A stretch of 64,000 bases of DNA, taken from assembly GCF_000878135.1 (NCBI RefSeq), contig NZ_JXQZ01000001.1:62001-126000 (forward strand), given 5' to 3'. Below, piece after piece: positions 7,971-15,503 of this stretch; the stretch's first letter is position 1, and the number at the start of each line of letters is the position of its first letter. The notes beneath the pieces are model-generated. The model saw nothing but the letters and a program-made list of their open reading frames with translations. It ran no database searches and was not told the DNA's origin. Position numbers and translations under genes: made by a program. Source of the stretch: Frigoribacterium sp. MEB024 (GTDB taxonomy: Bacteria > Actinomycetota > Actinomycetes > Actinomycetales > Microbacteriaceae).

Positions 7971-8935
7971 GCACCACTTCCACCGCCACCGCGGCGCCCC
8001 CCGTCCCCGCCGCGACCGACCGGCCGACCGGTCCGCACGACGCCGGTCCGCACGAGGTCGGTCTGCACGACGCCGACCCGGCGGCCACCGCGCCCGGTCC
8101 GCGTCGCGTGCGCCGCGCCTCCCACCCGCTCCGCCGGGTCTCGACCTGGGTGGCCGTCGCCTTCATCGCGGCCGTCCTCCTCGCGGCGGTCTGGCCGAGT
8201 CTGCTCGCGCCGGCCGACCCCCTCGCGATCGACCTCGCGAAGAGCTTCGCGGCGCCGAGCGCCGAGCACGTGTTCGGCACGGACCAGTCCGGGCGCGACG
8301 TCTACTCGCGCGTCGTGCACGGGGCCGGGCAGTCGGTGACGATCGGCGTGGGGGCGACCGCCCTCGGGCTGGCCGGCGCCACGTTGCTGGGCCTGCTCGG
8401 GGGACTCGGCGGTCGGGCCGTCGACGCGGTCGTCACCCGCGTGATCGAGGTGCTCTACGCGTTCCCCGGCATTCTGCTCGCCCTCGTCCTCGTCGCGATC
8501 GCCGGCAACTCGGCCGGAACGCAGATCCTGGCCGTCGGCGTCGCCACGATCCCCGGCTACGCCCGGATGGTCCGGGGTCAGGTGCTCGCCGTGCGGGACT
8601 CGCCCTACGTCCAGGCGGAGCGCGCCCTGGGCCACGGGCCGGTCCACGTGCTCGTCCACACCCTGCTGCCCAACGCGTTCCGGCCGTTGACCGTGTTGGT
8701 CACCCTGGGCATCGGCCAGGCGATCGTCTGGGCGTCGGCGCTGGGCTTCCTCGGCATGGGCGTCCAGCCCCCGGCCCCGGAGTGGGGCGCGATGCTCAAC
8801 GCCGGCCGCAACTACCTGCAGCAGGCCTGGTGGCTCGACTTCTTCCCCGGCGTCGTCATCGTGTTGCTCGCGTTGTCGCTGACGGCCGTCGGCCGCAGCA
8901 TCCAGACCCTCACCACCCCGGGAGGCGCGCGATGA
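7967..8935 (+). CDS. ABC transporter permease, DppC/OppC type
   Basis: A 322-residue permease. The first 45 residues are a low-complexity Ala/Thr/Pro/His/Gly tail, including two copies of GPHDAGPHEVG-like text, before the first helix (WVAVAFIAAVLLAAVWPSLL). The DppC signature FGTDQSGRDVYSRVVHGAG follows, and the EAA loop is near 205-240 (QVLAVRDSPYVQAERALGHG). It pairs with the preceding permease to form the channel. The gene both starts and ends with four-base ATGA overlaps. A GGAGGCGCG motif at 8921-8929 ends just before the next start and may double as its ribosome-binding site. Confidence 0.9.
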   Translation: MSTTSTATAAPPVPAATDRPTGPHDAGPHEVGLHDADPAATAPGPRRVRRASHPLRRVSTWVAVAFIAAVLLAAVWPSLLAPADPLAIDLAKSFAAPSAEHVFGTDQSGRDVYSRVVHGAGQSVTIGVGATALGLAGATLLGLLGGLGGRAVDAVVTRVIEVLYAFPGILLALVLVAIAGNSAGTQILAVGVATIPGYARMVRGQVLAVRDSPYVQAERALGHGPVHVLVHTLLPNAFRPLTVLVTLGIGQAIVWASALGFLGMGVQPPAPEWGAMLNAGRNYLQQAWWLDFFPGVVIVLLALSLTAVGRSIQTLTTPGGAR

Positions 8936-10677
8936 GCCCCGAACCCGTCCTCGACCCCAAGGCCGTGCGACTCGACACGGCCGGCCCGCTCGTCGACGTG
9001 CGGGGCCTGTCGGTCGCGTTCGGCGGCAGCACGGTCGTCCGCGACGTCTCGTTCACCGTCGAGGCCGGGCGCTGCACGGCCATCGTGGGGGAGTCCGGCT
9101 CGGGGAAGAGCGTCACGGCCAAGGCGCTGCTCGGACTGAACGGCCACACCGCCGCGACGACCGCCTCGACCCTCCGGCTCGCCGGTCGCGACCTCACCGA
9201 CCTCGGCGACCGCGACTGGCAGCGCTTGCGCGGTCGTGAGATCGGGTACGTCCTGCAGGACGCCCTCGTCTCGCTCGACCCGCTGCGCCGCGTCGGGGCC
9301 GAGATCGCGGAGCCCCTCCGCGTCCACCGGTACGGCGATCGGCGGGCCCGCGAGGCCAGGGTGATCGAGCTGCTCGAACGGGTCGGCGTCCCCGAACCGC
9401 GCCTCCGGGCCCGCCAGCTGCCCTCGCAGCTGTCCGGAGGCCTCCGGCAGCGCGCACTGATCGCCGCGGCCGTGGCCCTCGAGCCCGCGGTCCTGATCGC
9501 CGACGAGCCGACCACCGCGCTCGACACGACCGTCCAGGCGCAGATCCTCGCCCTGCTCGACGAGTTGCGCACCGGCGGCGCGGGGCTCGTCCTCATCAGC
9601 CACGACCTCGGTGTGGTCGAACGACTCGCCGACGAGGTCGTGGTCATGCAGCACGGCGTCGTGGTCGAGCAGGGGCCGACCGACCAGGTGCTCGGGGCGC
9701 CGAGCCACCCCTACACGCAGCGCCTGCTGGCGGCGATCCCCACGGCGCACGCCCGCGGCAGCCGCCTCTCGTCGGCGGCACCGGCGACCCTGGCGGCACG
9801 TCCCGTGGACCGGCCCGTCCCCGCCCCGGGCACCCCCGTGCTCGAGGTGCGTCACGTCACCAAGCGCTACCGGGGGTCGGACCGCATCACCCGCACGGTC
9901 GTCGACGACGTCTCGTTCACCCTGCACGCGGGCGAGACCCTCGGCATCGTCGGCGAGTCGGGCTCGGGCAAGTCGACCACCGCCGCGATCGCCCTGGCCC
10001 TGACGGCCCCGGACGAGGGCGAGGTGCTGTTCGAGGGCCGGCCCTGGTCCGCCCTGCACGAGCGGGAGCGGCGACCCGACCGGCCGCGCATCGCGACGGT
10101 CTCGCAGGACCCCCTGAGCTCGTTCGACCCTCGTCGGTCGGTCGGCCAGCTCGTCACGGGAGCCCTCCGCGCCGCGGCGAGCGCGCGGGGCGGTCGGGGT
10201 GCCGCGGAGACGGACGCCCGTGCCCGCGTCGACGACCTGCTCGTGGGGGTCGGGCTCGACCCCCACCTGGCCGGCCGACACCCGTCGACCCTCTCGGGTG
10301 GCCAGCGCCAGCGGGTGGCCATCGCCCGCGCGTTGGCCACCGACCCGGACGTGCTCGTCCTCGACGAGGCCGTCAGTGCCCTCGACGTGTCGGTGCAGGC
10401 GCAGGTTCTCGACCTGTTGGCCGACATCCGCGCCCGCTACGGCACGTCGACCCTGTTCATCTCGCACGACCTCGGCGTCATCCGGCACGTGAGCGACCGC
10501 GTGCTCGTCCTGAAGGACGGACGGGTCGTCGAGGAGGGGCGGGTCGAGCAGGTGCTCGAACGTCCCGTCGCCGAGTACACGCGCCGTCTGCTCGCCGCCG
10601 TCCCCGGTGGTGGCCTGTCCGCCACCACCACACGTCCCACCACGACCACCACCGATCCCACCGGAGGCCCCCGATGA
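8932..10677 (+). CDS. fused dipeptide/oligopeptide ABC ATPase (DppD-DppF type)
   Basis: A 581-residue protein with two complete nucleotide-binding domains. Domain 1: Walker A GESGSGKSVT (about 50), signature LSGGLRQRALIA (about 165), Walker B VLIADEPTTALD. Domain 2: Walker A GESGSGKSTT (about 343), signature LSGGQRQRVAIA (about 453), Walker B VLVLDEAVSALD. An oligopeptide-type tail (HPYTQRLLAAIP) follows domain 1 and a similar one (AEYTRRLLAAVP) follows domain 2, so this is a head-to-tail fusion of the usual DppD and DppF, energising the two permeases. The C-terminus is a Thr-rich run. Overlaps of 4 bases join it to both neighbours. Confidence 0.92.
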   Translation: MSPEPVLDPKAVRLDTAGPLVDVRGLSVAFGGSTVVRDVSFTVEAGRCTAIVGESGSGKSVTAKALLGLNGHTAATTASTLRLAGRDLTDLGDRDWQRLRGREIGYVLQDALVSLDPLRRVGAEIAEPLRVHRYGDRRAREARVIELLERVGVPEPRLRARQLPSQLSGGLRQRALIAAAVALEPAVLIADEPTTALDTTVQAQILALLDELRTGGAGLVLISHDLGVVERLADEVVVMQHGVVVEQGPTDQVLGAPSHPYTQRLLAAIPTAHARGSRLSSAAPATLAARPVDRPVPAPGTPVLEVRHVTKRYRGSDRITRTVVDDVSFTLHAGETLGIVGESGSGKSTTAAIALALTAPDEGEVLFEGRPWSALHERERRPDRPRIATVSQDPLSSFDPRRSVGQLVTGALRAAASARGGRGAAETDARARVDDLLVGVGLDPHLAGRHPSTLSGGQRQRVAIARALATDPDVLVLDEAVSALDVSVQAQVLDLLADIRARYGTSTLFISHDLGVIRHVSDRVLVLKDGRVVEEGRVEQVLERPVAEYTRRLLAAVPGGGLSATTTRPTTTTTDPTGGPR

Positions 10678-11900
10678 CCGACACGACCACCATCGCACCG
10701 ACTCCCACGCCGACCCGCGAGGACCTGCTCGCCCGGTTCGAGCCCGTGTTCGACCGCATCGCCGAGGGCGCCGTCGACCGCGAGCGCAAGCGCGAGCTGC
10801 CGTTCGAGCAGGTGCGGCAGCTGGCGGAGTCCGGCTTCACGGCCGTCACCGTGCCGGTCGGGCTCGGTGGTTCCGGCGCCCGGCCGTCCGACCTGTTCGC
10901 CCTGCTCGTGCGCCTGGCGCGGGCCGACTCGAACCTGCCGCAGCTGCTGCGGGCGCACTTCGCCTTCGTCGAGGAGTTGCTGCTCGACACCTCGGACGAC
11001 CTCGTGCGGCGCGGCCCCTGGCTCGAGCAGGTCGCGGCGGGCGAGGTGTTCGGCAACGCGAGCCACGAGCGCAGTGCCGCCCGGGTGGGGTCGCTCGTGA
11101 CGCACCTCGTGCCGGACGGGGACGGCTGGCGGCTGCACGGCGAGAAGCACTACAGCACGGGCACGCTCTTCGCCGACTGGACGACCGTGACCGCGACGAC
11201 GCCGGCCGGCCGGGTGGTCGGGGTGACGGTGCGGGTCGACGACGAGGGGGTCGACGTCCGCGACGACTGGAACGGGTTCGGCCAGCGGCTCACCGGCAGC
11301 GGGACGACGCGCTTCGAGGGCGTGCGGGTCGAGCCGTCCCAGATCAGGCCCCAGCGCGACGAGCGTCGCACGCCCTTGCCGGCCTTCCTGCAGACCGTGC
11401 TATTGGCCTCGCTGGCCGGCGTCGCGTCGGCGGCGGAACGCGATGCCGTCGAGTTCGTGCGCACCCGCACCCGCGCCTACAGCCAGGGCGTCGCGGCGAC
11501 GGCCGCCGCCGACCCGTTGGTCCAGTCGGTCGTGGGGCGGGTCTCGGCGGACGCCCTCGCGGCCGAGTCCCTGGTGCAGAGCGCGGCCGCGGCGATCGAC
11601 CGTGCCCACGACGCCGTGGTGGCCGGAGACCCGGACGCGTTCGACCGCATCGAGACGGCCGAGCTCGTCACCATCCGGGCGCAGGTGACGGTGGTCGAGG
11701 TGGCCCTGCGCGCGACGACCACCCTGTTCGAGGTCGGCGGAGCCAGCGCCACCGACCGCGACCGGGTGCTCGACCGTCATTGGCGGAACGCGAGGACGCT
11801 CTCGTCGCACAACCCCGTGGTGCTGCAGCAACGGGTGATCGGCGACCGTCTCGTCAACGACGCCCCCTTGACCTACTTCTGGTCCACCGGGCAGGCCTGA
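10674..11900 (+). CDS. acyl-CoA dehydrogenase-like flavoprotein (SfnB/DszC-type monooxygenase)
   Basis: A 408-residue protein with the three-part acyl-CoA dehydrogenase fold: an N-terminal helical domain (about 15-115), a beta domain with GEKHYSTGTLFADW (about 155-170), and a C-terminal helical domain ending LVNDAPLTYFW. It lacks the usual catalytic Glu context of fatty-acid dehydrogenases and resembles the FMNH2-dependent oxygenases SfnB, DszC and alkylamine hydroxylases. It is the last gene of the ABC-importer operon (ATGA overlap), so it probably oxidises the imported compound or a derivative; sulfur or nitrogen scavenging is a reasonable guess. No flavin reductase gene is adjacent, so reduced flavin would have to come from elsewhere. 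Confidence 0.75.
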   Translation: MTDTTTIAPTPTPTREDLLARFEPVFDRIAEGAVDRERKRELPFEQVRQLAESGFTAVTVPVGLGGSGARPSDLFALLVRLARADSNLPQLLRAHFAFVEELLLDTSDDLVRRGPWLEQVAAGEVFGNASHERSAARVGSLVTHLVPDGDGWRLHGEKHYSTGTLFADWTTVTATTPAGRVVGVTVRVDDEGVDVRDDWNGFGQRLTGSGTTRFEGVRVEPSQIRPQRDERRTPLPAFLQTVLLASLAGVASAAERDAVEFVRTRTRAYSQGVAATAAADPLVQSVVGRVSADALAAESLVQSAAAAIDRAHDAVVAGDPDAFDRIETAELVTIRAQVTVVEVALRATTTLFEVGGASATDRDRVLDRHWRNARTLSSHNPVVLQQRVIGDRLVNDAPLTYFWSTGQA

Positions 11901-11940
11901 GCGGCCGGCCCGCGCGGGGCGCAGGTGAGGCGGCGACCGG

Positions 11941-12309
11941 TCACCGGCCCGCGACGATCTCGTCGGCGTTGTCGAGGATCCAGTCCATCAGGGGCACGAG
12001 GCGCGCGGCGAGGTCGGTGCCGCGCTCGGTCAGCGAGTAGTCGACCCGCGGCGGGATCGTCGGCTGGGCGGCGCGGTGGACGATGCCGTCGGCCTCGAGG
12101 GTCTTCAGGGTCGAGGCGAGCATCTTCTCGCTGACGCCCTCGATCTCTCGTCGCAACTCGCCCCACCGCATCGGCCCGCGTTCGAGCGCCAACAGGATCA
12201 GAACGCCCCACCGACTCGTCACGTGGGTCAGCACCACGCGGCTCGGGCACTCCGCCGGGAAACGACCGGAGGGGGCAGGGCGGGCAGCATTCACGATTCC
12301 GACGTCCAC
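11941..12309 (-). CDS. HxlR-family transcriptional regulator
   Basis: A 122-residue winged-helix repressor. The HxlR features are the single Cys in AECPSRVVL (about residue 21), SRWGVLILLAL, GPMRWGELRREIEGVSEKML and the wing RVDYSLTERG. The conserved Cys in this family senses quinones, diamide or aldehydes in several members. The GTG at 12309 is supported by TAAGCT (12321-12316) six bases before it, making the transcript leaderless. The gene is divergent from a QOR2-type quinone reductase, the same arrangement as QorR/Qor2 of corynebacteria, so it is probably that gene's repressor and its own. Confidence 0.88.
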   Translation of the reverse strand: MDVGIVNAARPAPSGRFPAECPSRVVLTHVTSRWGVLILLALERGPMRWGELRREIEGVSEKMLASTLKTLEADGIVHRAAQPTIPPRVDYSLTERGTDLAARLVPLMDWILDNADEIVAGR

Positions 12310-12342
12310 GTCAGTAGCTTACGAAAAGGTGCGTACCTGCAG
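12310..12342. promoter_or_regulatory. shared promoter/operator of hxlR-type and qor2-type genes
   Basis: GTAGCTTAC followed six bases later by GTGCGTACC gives two similar 9-base half-sites, as in HxlR operators. The first contains overlapping -10 elements for both strands: TAAGCT on the minus strand and TAGCTT on the plus strand. Repressor bound here would block both transcripts. Confidence 0.55.
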
Positions 12343-12400
12343 ATGGGAAGTCCTGGTGGATCGTCGTCGTTGTCCCGGGCACGCAACCGAAAGGAACACC

Positions 12401-13258
12401 ATGTCCACGATCGTCACCGCCGCCTCCGGCCAGCTCGGCCGCCTCGTCGTCGAGGCCCTCCTCGCCCGCGGCGCAGCTCCCGAGAGCGTCGTCGCCACGT
12501 CGCGCGACGTCTCGAAGCTGGCCGACCTCGCCGAGCGCGGCGTCCGCACCGCCGAGCTCGACTACACCCGACCCGACACGATCGCGGCCGTCATCGGCGC
12601 GGGCGACGTCGTCGTCCTGATCTCGAGCGACGCGGTGGGCCAGCGGGTCCCGCAGCACGCCGCCGTGATCGACGCCGCGAAGGCCGCCGGTGCCGCCCGC
12701 ATCGTCTACACGAGCGTCCTCGCGGCCTCGACCTCGCCCCTGATCCTCGCGCCCGAGCACAAGGCGACCGAGGAGCACCTCGCCGCCTCCGGCGTGCCCG
12801 TCACGCTGCTGCGGAACGGCTGGTACACCGAGAACTACGTCGGCGAGATCGCCACCGCCCGCGACTCCGGCGTGGTCGCCGCGAGCGTGGGGGACGGCCG
12901 TCTCGCCAGCGCCAGCCGTCGGGACTACGCCGAGGCCGCCGCGGTCGCGGCCCTCGACGAGTCGACCGCCGGTCGCACCTTCGAGCTGTCCGGCGACCAC
13001 GCCTGGGACTTCGACGAGTTCGCCGAGGCGCTCACGACCGTCACGGGCCGACCCGTCCGCTACGAGTCGCTCACGCCCGAGCAGCACGCCGAGCGCCTGC
13101 GCGGCTTCGGCCTGGACGAGGGCACGGTCGGCTTCGTCGTCGCCCTCGACGGCAACATCCGCGACGGGCTGCTCGCCGACACGAGCGGCGACCTGTCCGG
13201 TCTGATCGGCCGCCCGACGACCCCGCTCGTCGAGGCGCTCACCGCCGCCTCGGCGTAG
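12401..13258 (+). CDS. NmrA-family NAD(P)H:quinone oxidoreductase (QOR2-like)
   Basis: A 285-residue atypical short-chain dehydrogenase. The N-terminal nucleotide-binding motif is TAASGQLGRLVV (residues 6-17), followed by VVATSRDVSKLADLAERGV, the family segment IVYTSVLAAS (about 105) and LLRNGWYTENYV (about 142), which is typical of QOR2 enzymes that reduce quinones with NADPH in the cytoplasm. The ATG is preceded by GAAAGGA at a good distance, with a leader of about 75 bases. It is divergent from an HxlR regulator and ends before a perfect hairpin, so it is a single-gene unit, likely induced by quinone or electrophile stress. Confidence 0.87.
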   Translation: MSTIVTAASGQLGRLVVEALLARGAAPESVVATSRDVSKLADLAERGVRTAELDYTRPDTIAAVIGAGDVVVLISSDAVGQRVPQHAAVIDAAKAAGAARIVYTSVLAASTSPLILAPEHKATEEHLAASGVPVTLLRNGWYTENYVGEIATARDSGVVAASVGDGRLASASRRDYAEAAAVAALDESTAGRTFELSGDHAWDFDEFAEALTTVTGRPVRYESLTPEQHAERLRGFGLDEGTVGFVVALDGNIRDGLLADTSGDLSGLIGRPTTPLVEALTAASA

Positions 13259-13286
13259 TCACGCCGACCGCCGGGCGGGAGACCGC

Positions 13287-13324
13287 AGGAGGCGCGGTGC
13301 CGGGACATGGGCACCGCGCCTCCT
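13287..13324. terminator. perfect 14-bp hairpin after qor2-type gene
   Basis: Arms 13287-13300 and 13311-13324 are fully complementary around a 10-base loop. Each arm contains the recurrent AGGAGGCGCGG motif, one in each orientation. It lies 28 bases past the stop codon and probably ends the qor2-type transcript. Confidence 0.7.
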
Positions 13325-13392
13325 CGTCGTCCTGGGTACGCACGGGGGCGGTCGCGCCCCCGCCGCGAGCGTCGGTGTCTAGGCTCGGGGGC

Positions 13393-14115
13393 ATGGCCAC
13401 CCTCGTCCTCGTCCGACACGGACGCACCACCGCCAACGCGAGCGGCGTGCTCGCCGGACGGACGGCGGGCGTCCGGCTCGACGACGTCGGACGCGAGCAG
13501 GCGCGGCGGACGGCCGAGCGGCTCGCGGTCGTGCCGCTCGTCGGCGTCGTGTCGAGCCCCCTCGAGCGCTGCCGTCAGACGTCGAGGGCGATCCTCGACC
13601 GCCAGTCCGGCAGGCCGGCGACGCCGATCGACCGGGGCATCACGGAGTGCGACTACGGCGACTGGCAGGGTCGGCCCCTCAAGGAGCTCGCGGGCGAGTC
13701 GCTCTGGTCGGTCGTGCAGAACCAGCCGTCGGCCGCGGTATTCCCCAGTGGCGAGTCGCTCCAGACCATGCAGGCCCGGGCGGTCGCCGCGGTCCGTCGT
13801 CACGACGCCGCGTTCGAGGCCGAGCACGGTCCGGGTGCCGTGTGGGTCGCGGTCAGCCACGGCGACATCATCAAGTCGATCCTCGCCGACGCCTACGGCA
13901 TGCACCTCGACCTGTTCCAGCGCATCAGCGTCGGCCCGGCCTCGGTGTCGATCGTCCGGTACGGGCCGAACCGACCCGACGTCGTCGCGACGAACACCGA
14001 CTCGGGCGACCTCTCGTGGCTGCGGCAGGCGGCTCCCGCCGCCGACGCCGCCGTCGGGGGAGGCGCAGGTCCGGCGAGCGGCGCGGCCGGTGGCGACGAG
14101 CCTCCCGCGACCTGA
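13393..14115 (+). CDS. phosphoglycerate mutase-like protein (MSMEG_4193 family)
   Basis: A 240-residue histidine phosphatase. MATLVLVRHGRTTAN carries the catalytic RHG at residues 8-10, and the second His is in VAVSHGDIIKSI (about 157). The C-terminal 30 residues are an Ala/Gly-rich tail. The gene is leaderless: TAGGCT (13380-13385), 7 bases, ATG. It is followed by DUF3090 and SCO1664-family genes, a trio conserved in many actinobacteria, often next to mshC of mycothiol synthesis; no mshC follows here. The substrate of this family is not established. Confidence 0.88.
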   Translation: MATLVLVRHGRTTANASGVLAGRTAGVRLDDVGREQARRTAERLAVVPLVGVVSSPLERCRQTSRAILDRQSGRPATPIDRGITECDYGDWQGRPLKELAGESLWSVVQNQPSAAVFPSGESLQTMQARAVAAVRRHDAAFEAEHGPGAVWVAVSHGDIIKSILADAYGMHLDLFQRISVGPASVSIVRYGPNRPDVVATNTDSGDLSWLRQAAPAADAAVGGGAGPASGAAGGDEPPAT

Positions 14116-14148
14116 GCGTCGGCGGCGGGGCGCTCGTAGACTCGCGGC

Positions 14149-14700
14149 ATGCCCTCCATCGTCCACACCTTCGACTGGCCGGACCGAGTCGTCGTCGGGA
14201 CCGTCGGTCGTCCCGGTTCCCGTGCGTTCTACCTCCAGGCCCGTGACGGGGCGCGCGTCACGAGCGTCGGCCTCGAGAAGATGCAGTCGGCCGCCCTCGC
14301 CGAGAAGATCGACGAGATCCTCGACCAGGTGATGGCCGCCGACGGCAACCCGGTCAGCGTGCCCACCGGCATCCCGGTCGAGCTCGTCGACAACGAGCCG
14401 CTCGACCAGCCCGTCGAACCCGAGTTCCGGGCCGGGGCCCTCAGTCTCGGCTGGGACCCGTCCACCGCCCAGGTCGTCATCGAGGCGTTTCCGCTGGTCG
14501 AGGTCGACGACGACACCGAGGCCGACGAGGCCGAGCTCGAGCCCGACGAGGTCATGGTCGTCCGCATCCCCGTCGGCACGGCGAGGGCCTTCGCGGCGCG
14601 CACCCTCGAGATCGTCGGGGCCGGTCGGCCCCTCTGCCCCTTCTGCGGCCAGCCGATCGACCCCGAGGGTCACGTCTGCATCCTGTCCGGCGAGGCCTGA
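14149..14700 (+). CDS. DUF3090 family protein
   Basis: A 183-residue actinobacterial protein of unknown function. The family features are the N-terminal HTFDWPDRVVVGTVG, RAFYLQARDG and a C-terminal zinc-ribbon-like CPFCGQPIDPEGHVC (about 164-178), which may bind a metal through its three Cys and a His. The middle is very acidic (VEVDDDTEADEAELEPDE). It is leaderless: TAGACT at 14137-14142, six bases, ATG. It overlaps the next gene by one base, so the two should be co-expressed and their products may act together. Confidence 0.88.
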   Translation: MPSIVHTFDWPDRVVVGTVGRPGSRAFYLQARDGARVTSVGLEKMQSAALAEKIDEILDQVMAADGNPVSVPTGIPVELVDNEPLDQPVEPEFRAGALSLGWDPSTAQVVIEAFPLVEVDDDTEADEAELEPDEVMVVRIPVGTARAFAARTLEIVGAGRPLCPFCGQPIDPEGHVCILSGEA

Positions 14701-15503
14701 TGTCCTCGGCGTCGACCGAGGACGCGCCGGCCGACGTGCCCGACGCGGTTCCGTCCGACGACGTCGATCTCGAGCTCACCGGACGCATCCGCACGGCGTC
14801 CAACGCGTCCTTCCTGGCCCGCCTCGGCGACGTGTCGGTCATCTACAAGCCCGTCGCCGGCGAACGGCCGCTGTGGGACTTCCCCGACGGGCGGCTCGCC
14901 GATCGTGAGGTCGCGGCCTACCTCGTCTCCGAGGCCCTGGGCTGGGGGGTCGTGCCGCGTACCTGGCTCCGTGACGGTCCGCTCGGCGAAGGCATGGTCC
15001 AGCTCTGGCAGGACGTCGACCCGGAGCAGGACGCGGTGGACCTCGTCCCGACCGACGACCTGCCCGACGACGGATGGCGTCTCGTCCTCGAGGGGGACGG
15101 CGACGACGGACCGGTCGCCCTGATCCACGAGGACACCGAGGCGCTCCGCCGCATGGCCGTGTTCGACGTCGTGGTCAACAACGCCGACCGCAAGGGCGCC
15201 CACGTGCTCGCGCTGCCCGACGGGCGACGGCACGGCGTCGACCACGGCCTCACGTTCCACGCCGAGCACAAGCTGCGCACGGTGTTGTGGGGGTGGATCG
15301 GCGACCCGTTGACCCCGGACGAGATCGACGGGGTCGGCCGCGTCCGATCCGCCCTCTCGGGCTCGCTGGGCTCGACCCTGGCTCCTCTCCTCACCCCCGG
15401 CGAACTCGAGGCGCTCGACGAGCGCTGCGCGCGCCTCCTCGCGTCGCCCGTCTTCCCCGAGCCGCACGGTCCTATGCCGGCGGTTCCGTGGCCCGTGTTC
15501 TGA
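14700..15503 (+). CDS. SCO1664 family protein
   Basis: A 267-residue protein of a conserved actinobacterial family with a PI3/4-kinase-like look: VIYKPVAGERPLWDFPDG (phosphate and Lys contact), DREVAAYLVSEALGWGVVP, a catalytic-loop-like FDVVVNNADRKGAHVL (about 157-172) and VDHGLTF as the DFG counterpart. No activity has been shown for the family to my knowledge. Its ATG (14700) shares one base with the TGA of the DUF3090 gene, giving strong translational coupling. The 3' end overlaps the convergent VWA gene by 32 bases, an unusual tail-to-tail overlap. mshC, a frequent next gene in other actinobacteria, is absent here. Confidence 0.85.
   Translation: MSSASTEDAPADVPDAVPSDDVDLELTGRIRTASNASFLARLGDVSVIYKPVAGERPLWDFPDGRLADREVAAYLVSEALGWGVVPRTWLRDGPLGEGMVQLWQDVDPEQDAVDLVPTDDLPDDGWRLVLEGDGDDGPVALIHEDTEALRRMAVFDVVVNNADRKGAHVLALPDGRRHGVDHGLTFHAEHKLRTVLWGWIGDPLTPDEIDGVGRVRSALSGSLGSTLAPLLTPGELEALDERCARLLASPVFPEPHGPMPAVPWPVF

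Noticed and set aside
11901-11940. Terminator between the flavoprotein and HxlR genes
   Set aside because: Only short, interrupted complementarity (for example CCGGTCACCGG) is present; too weak to call.
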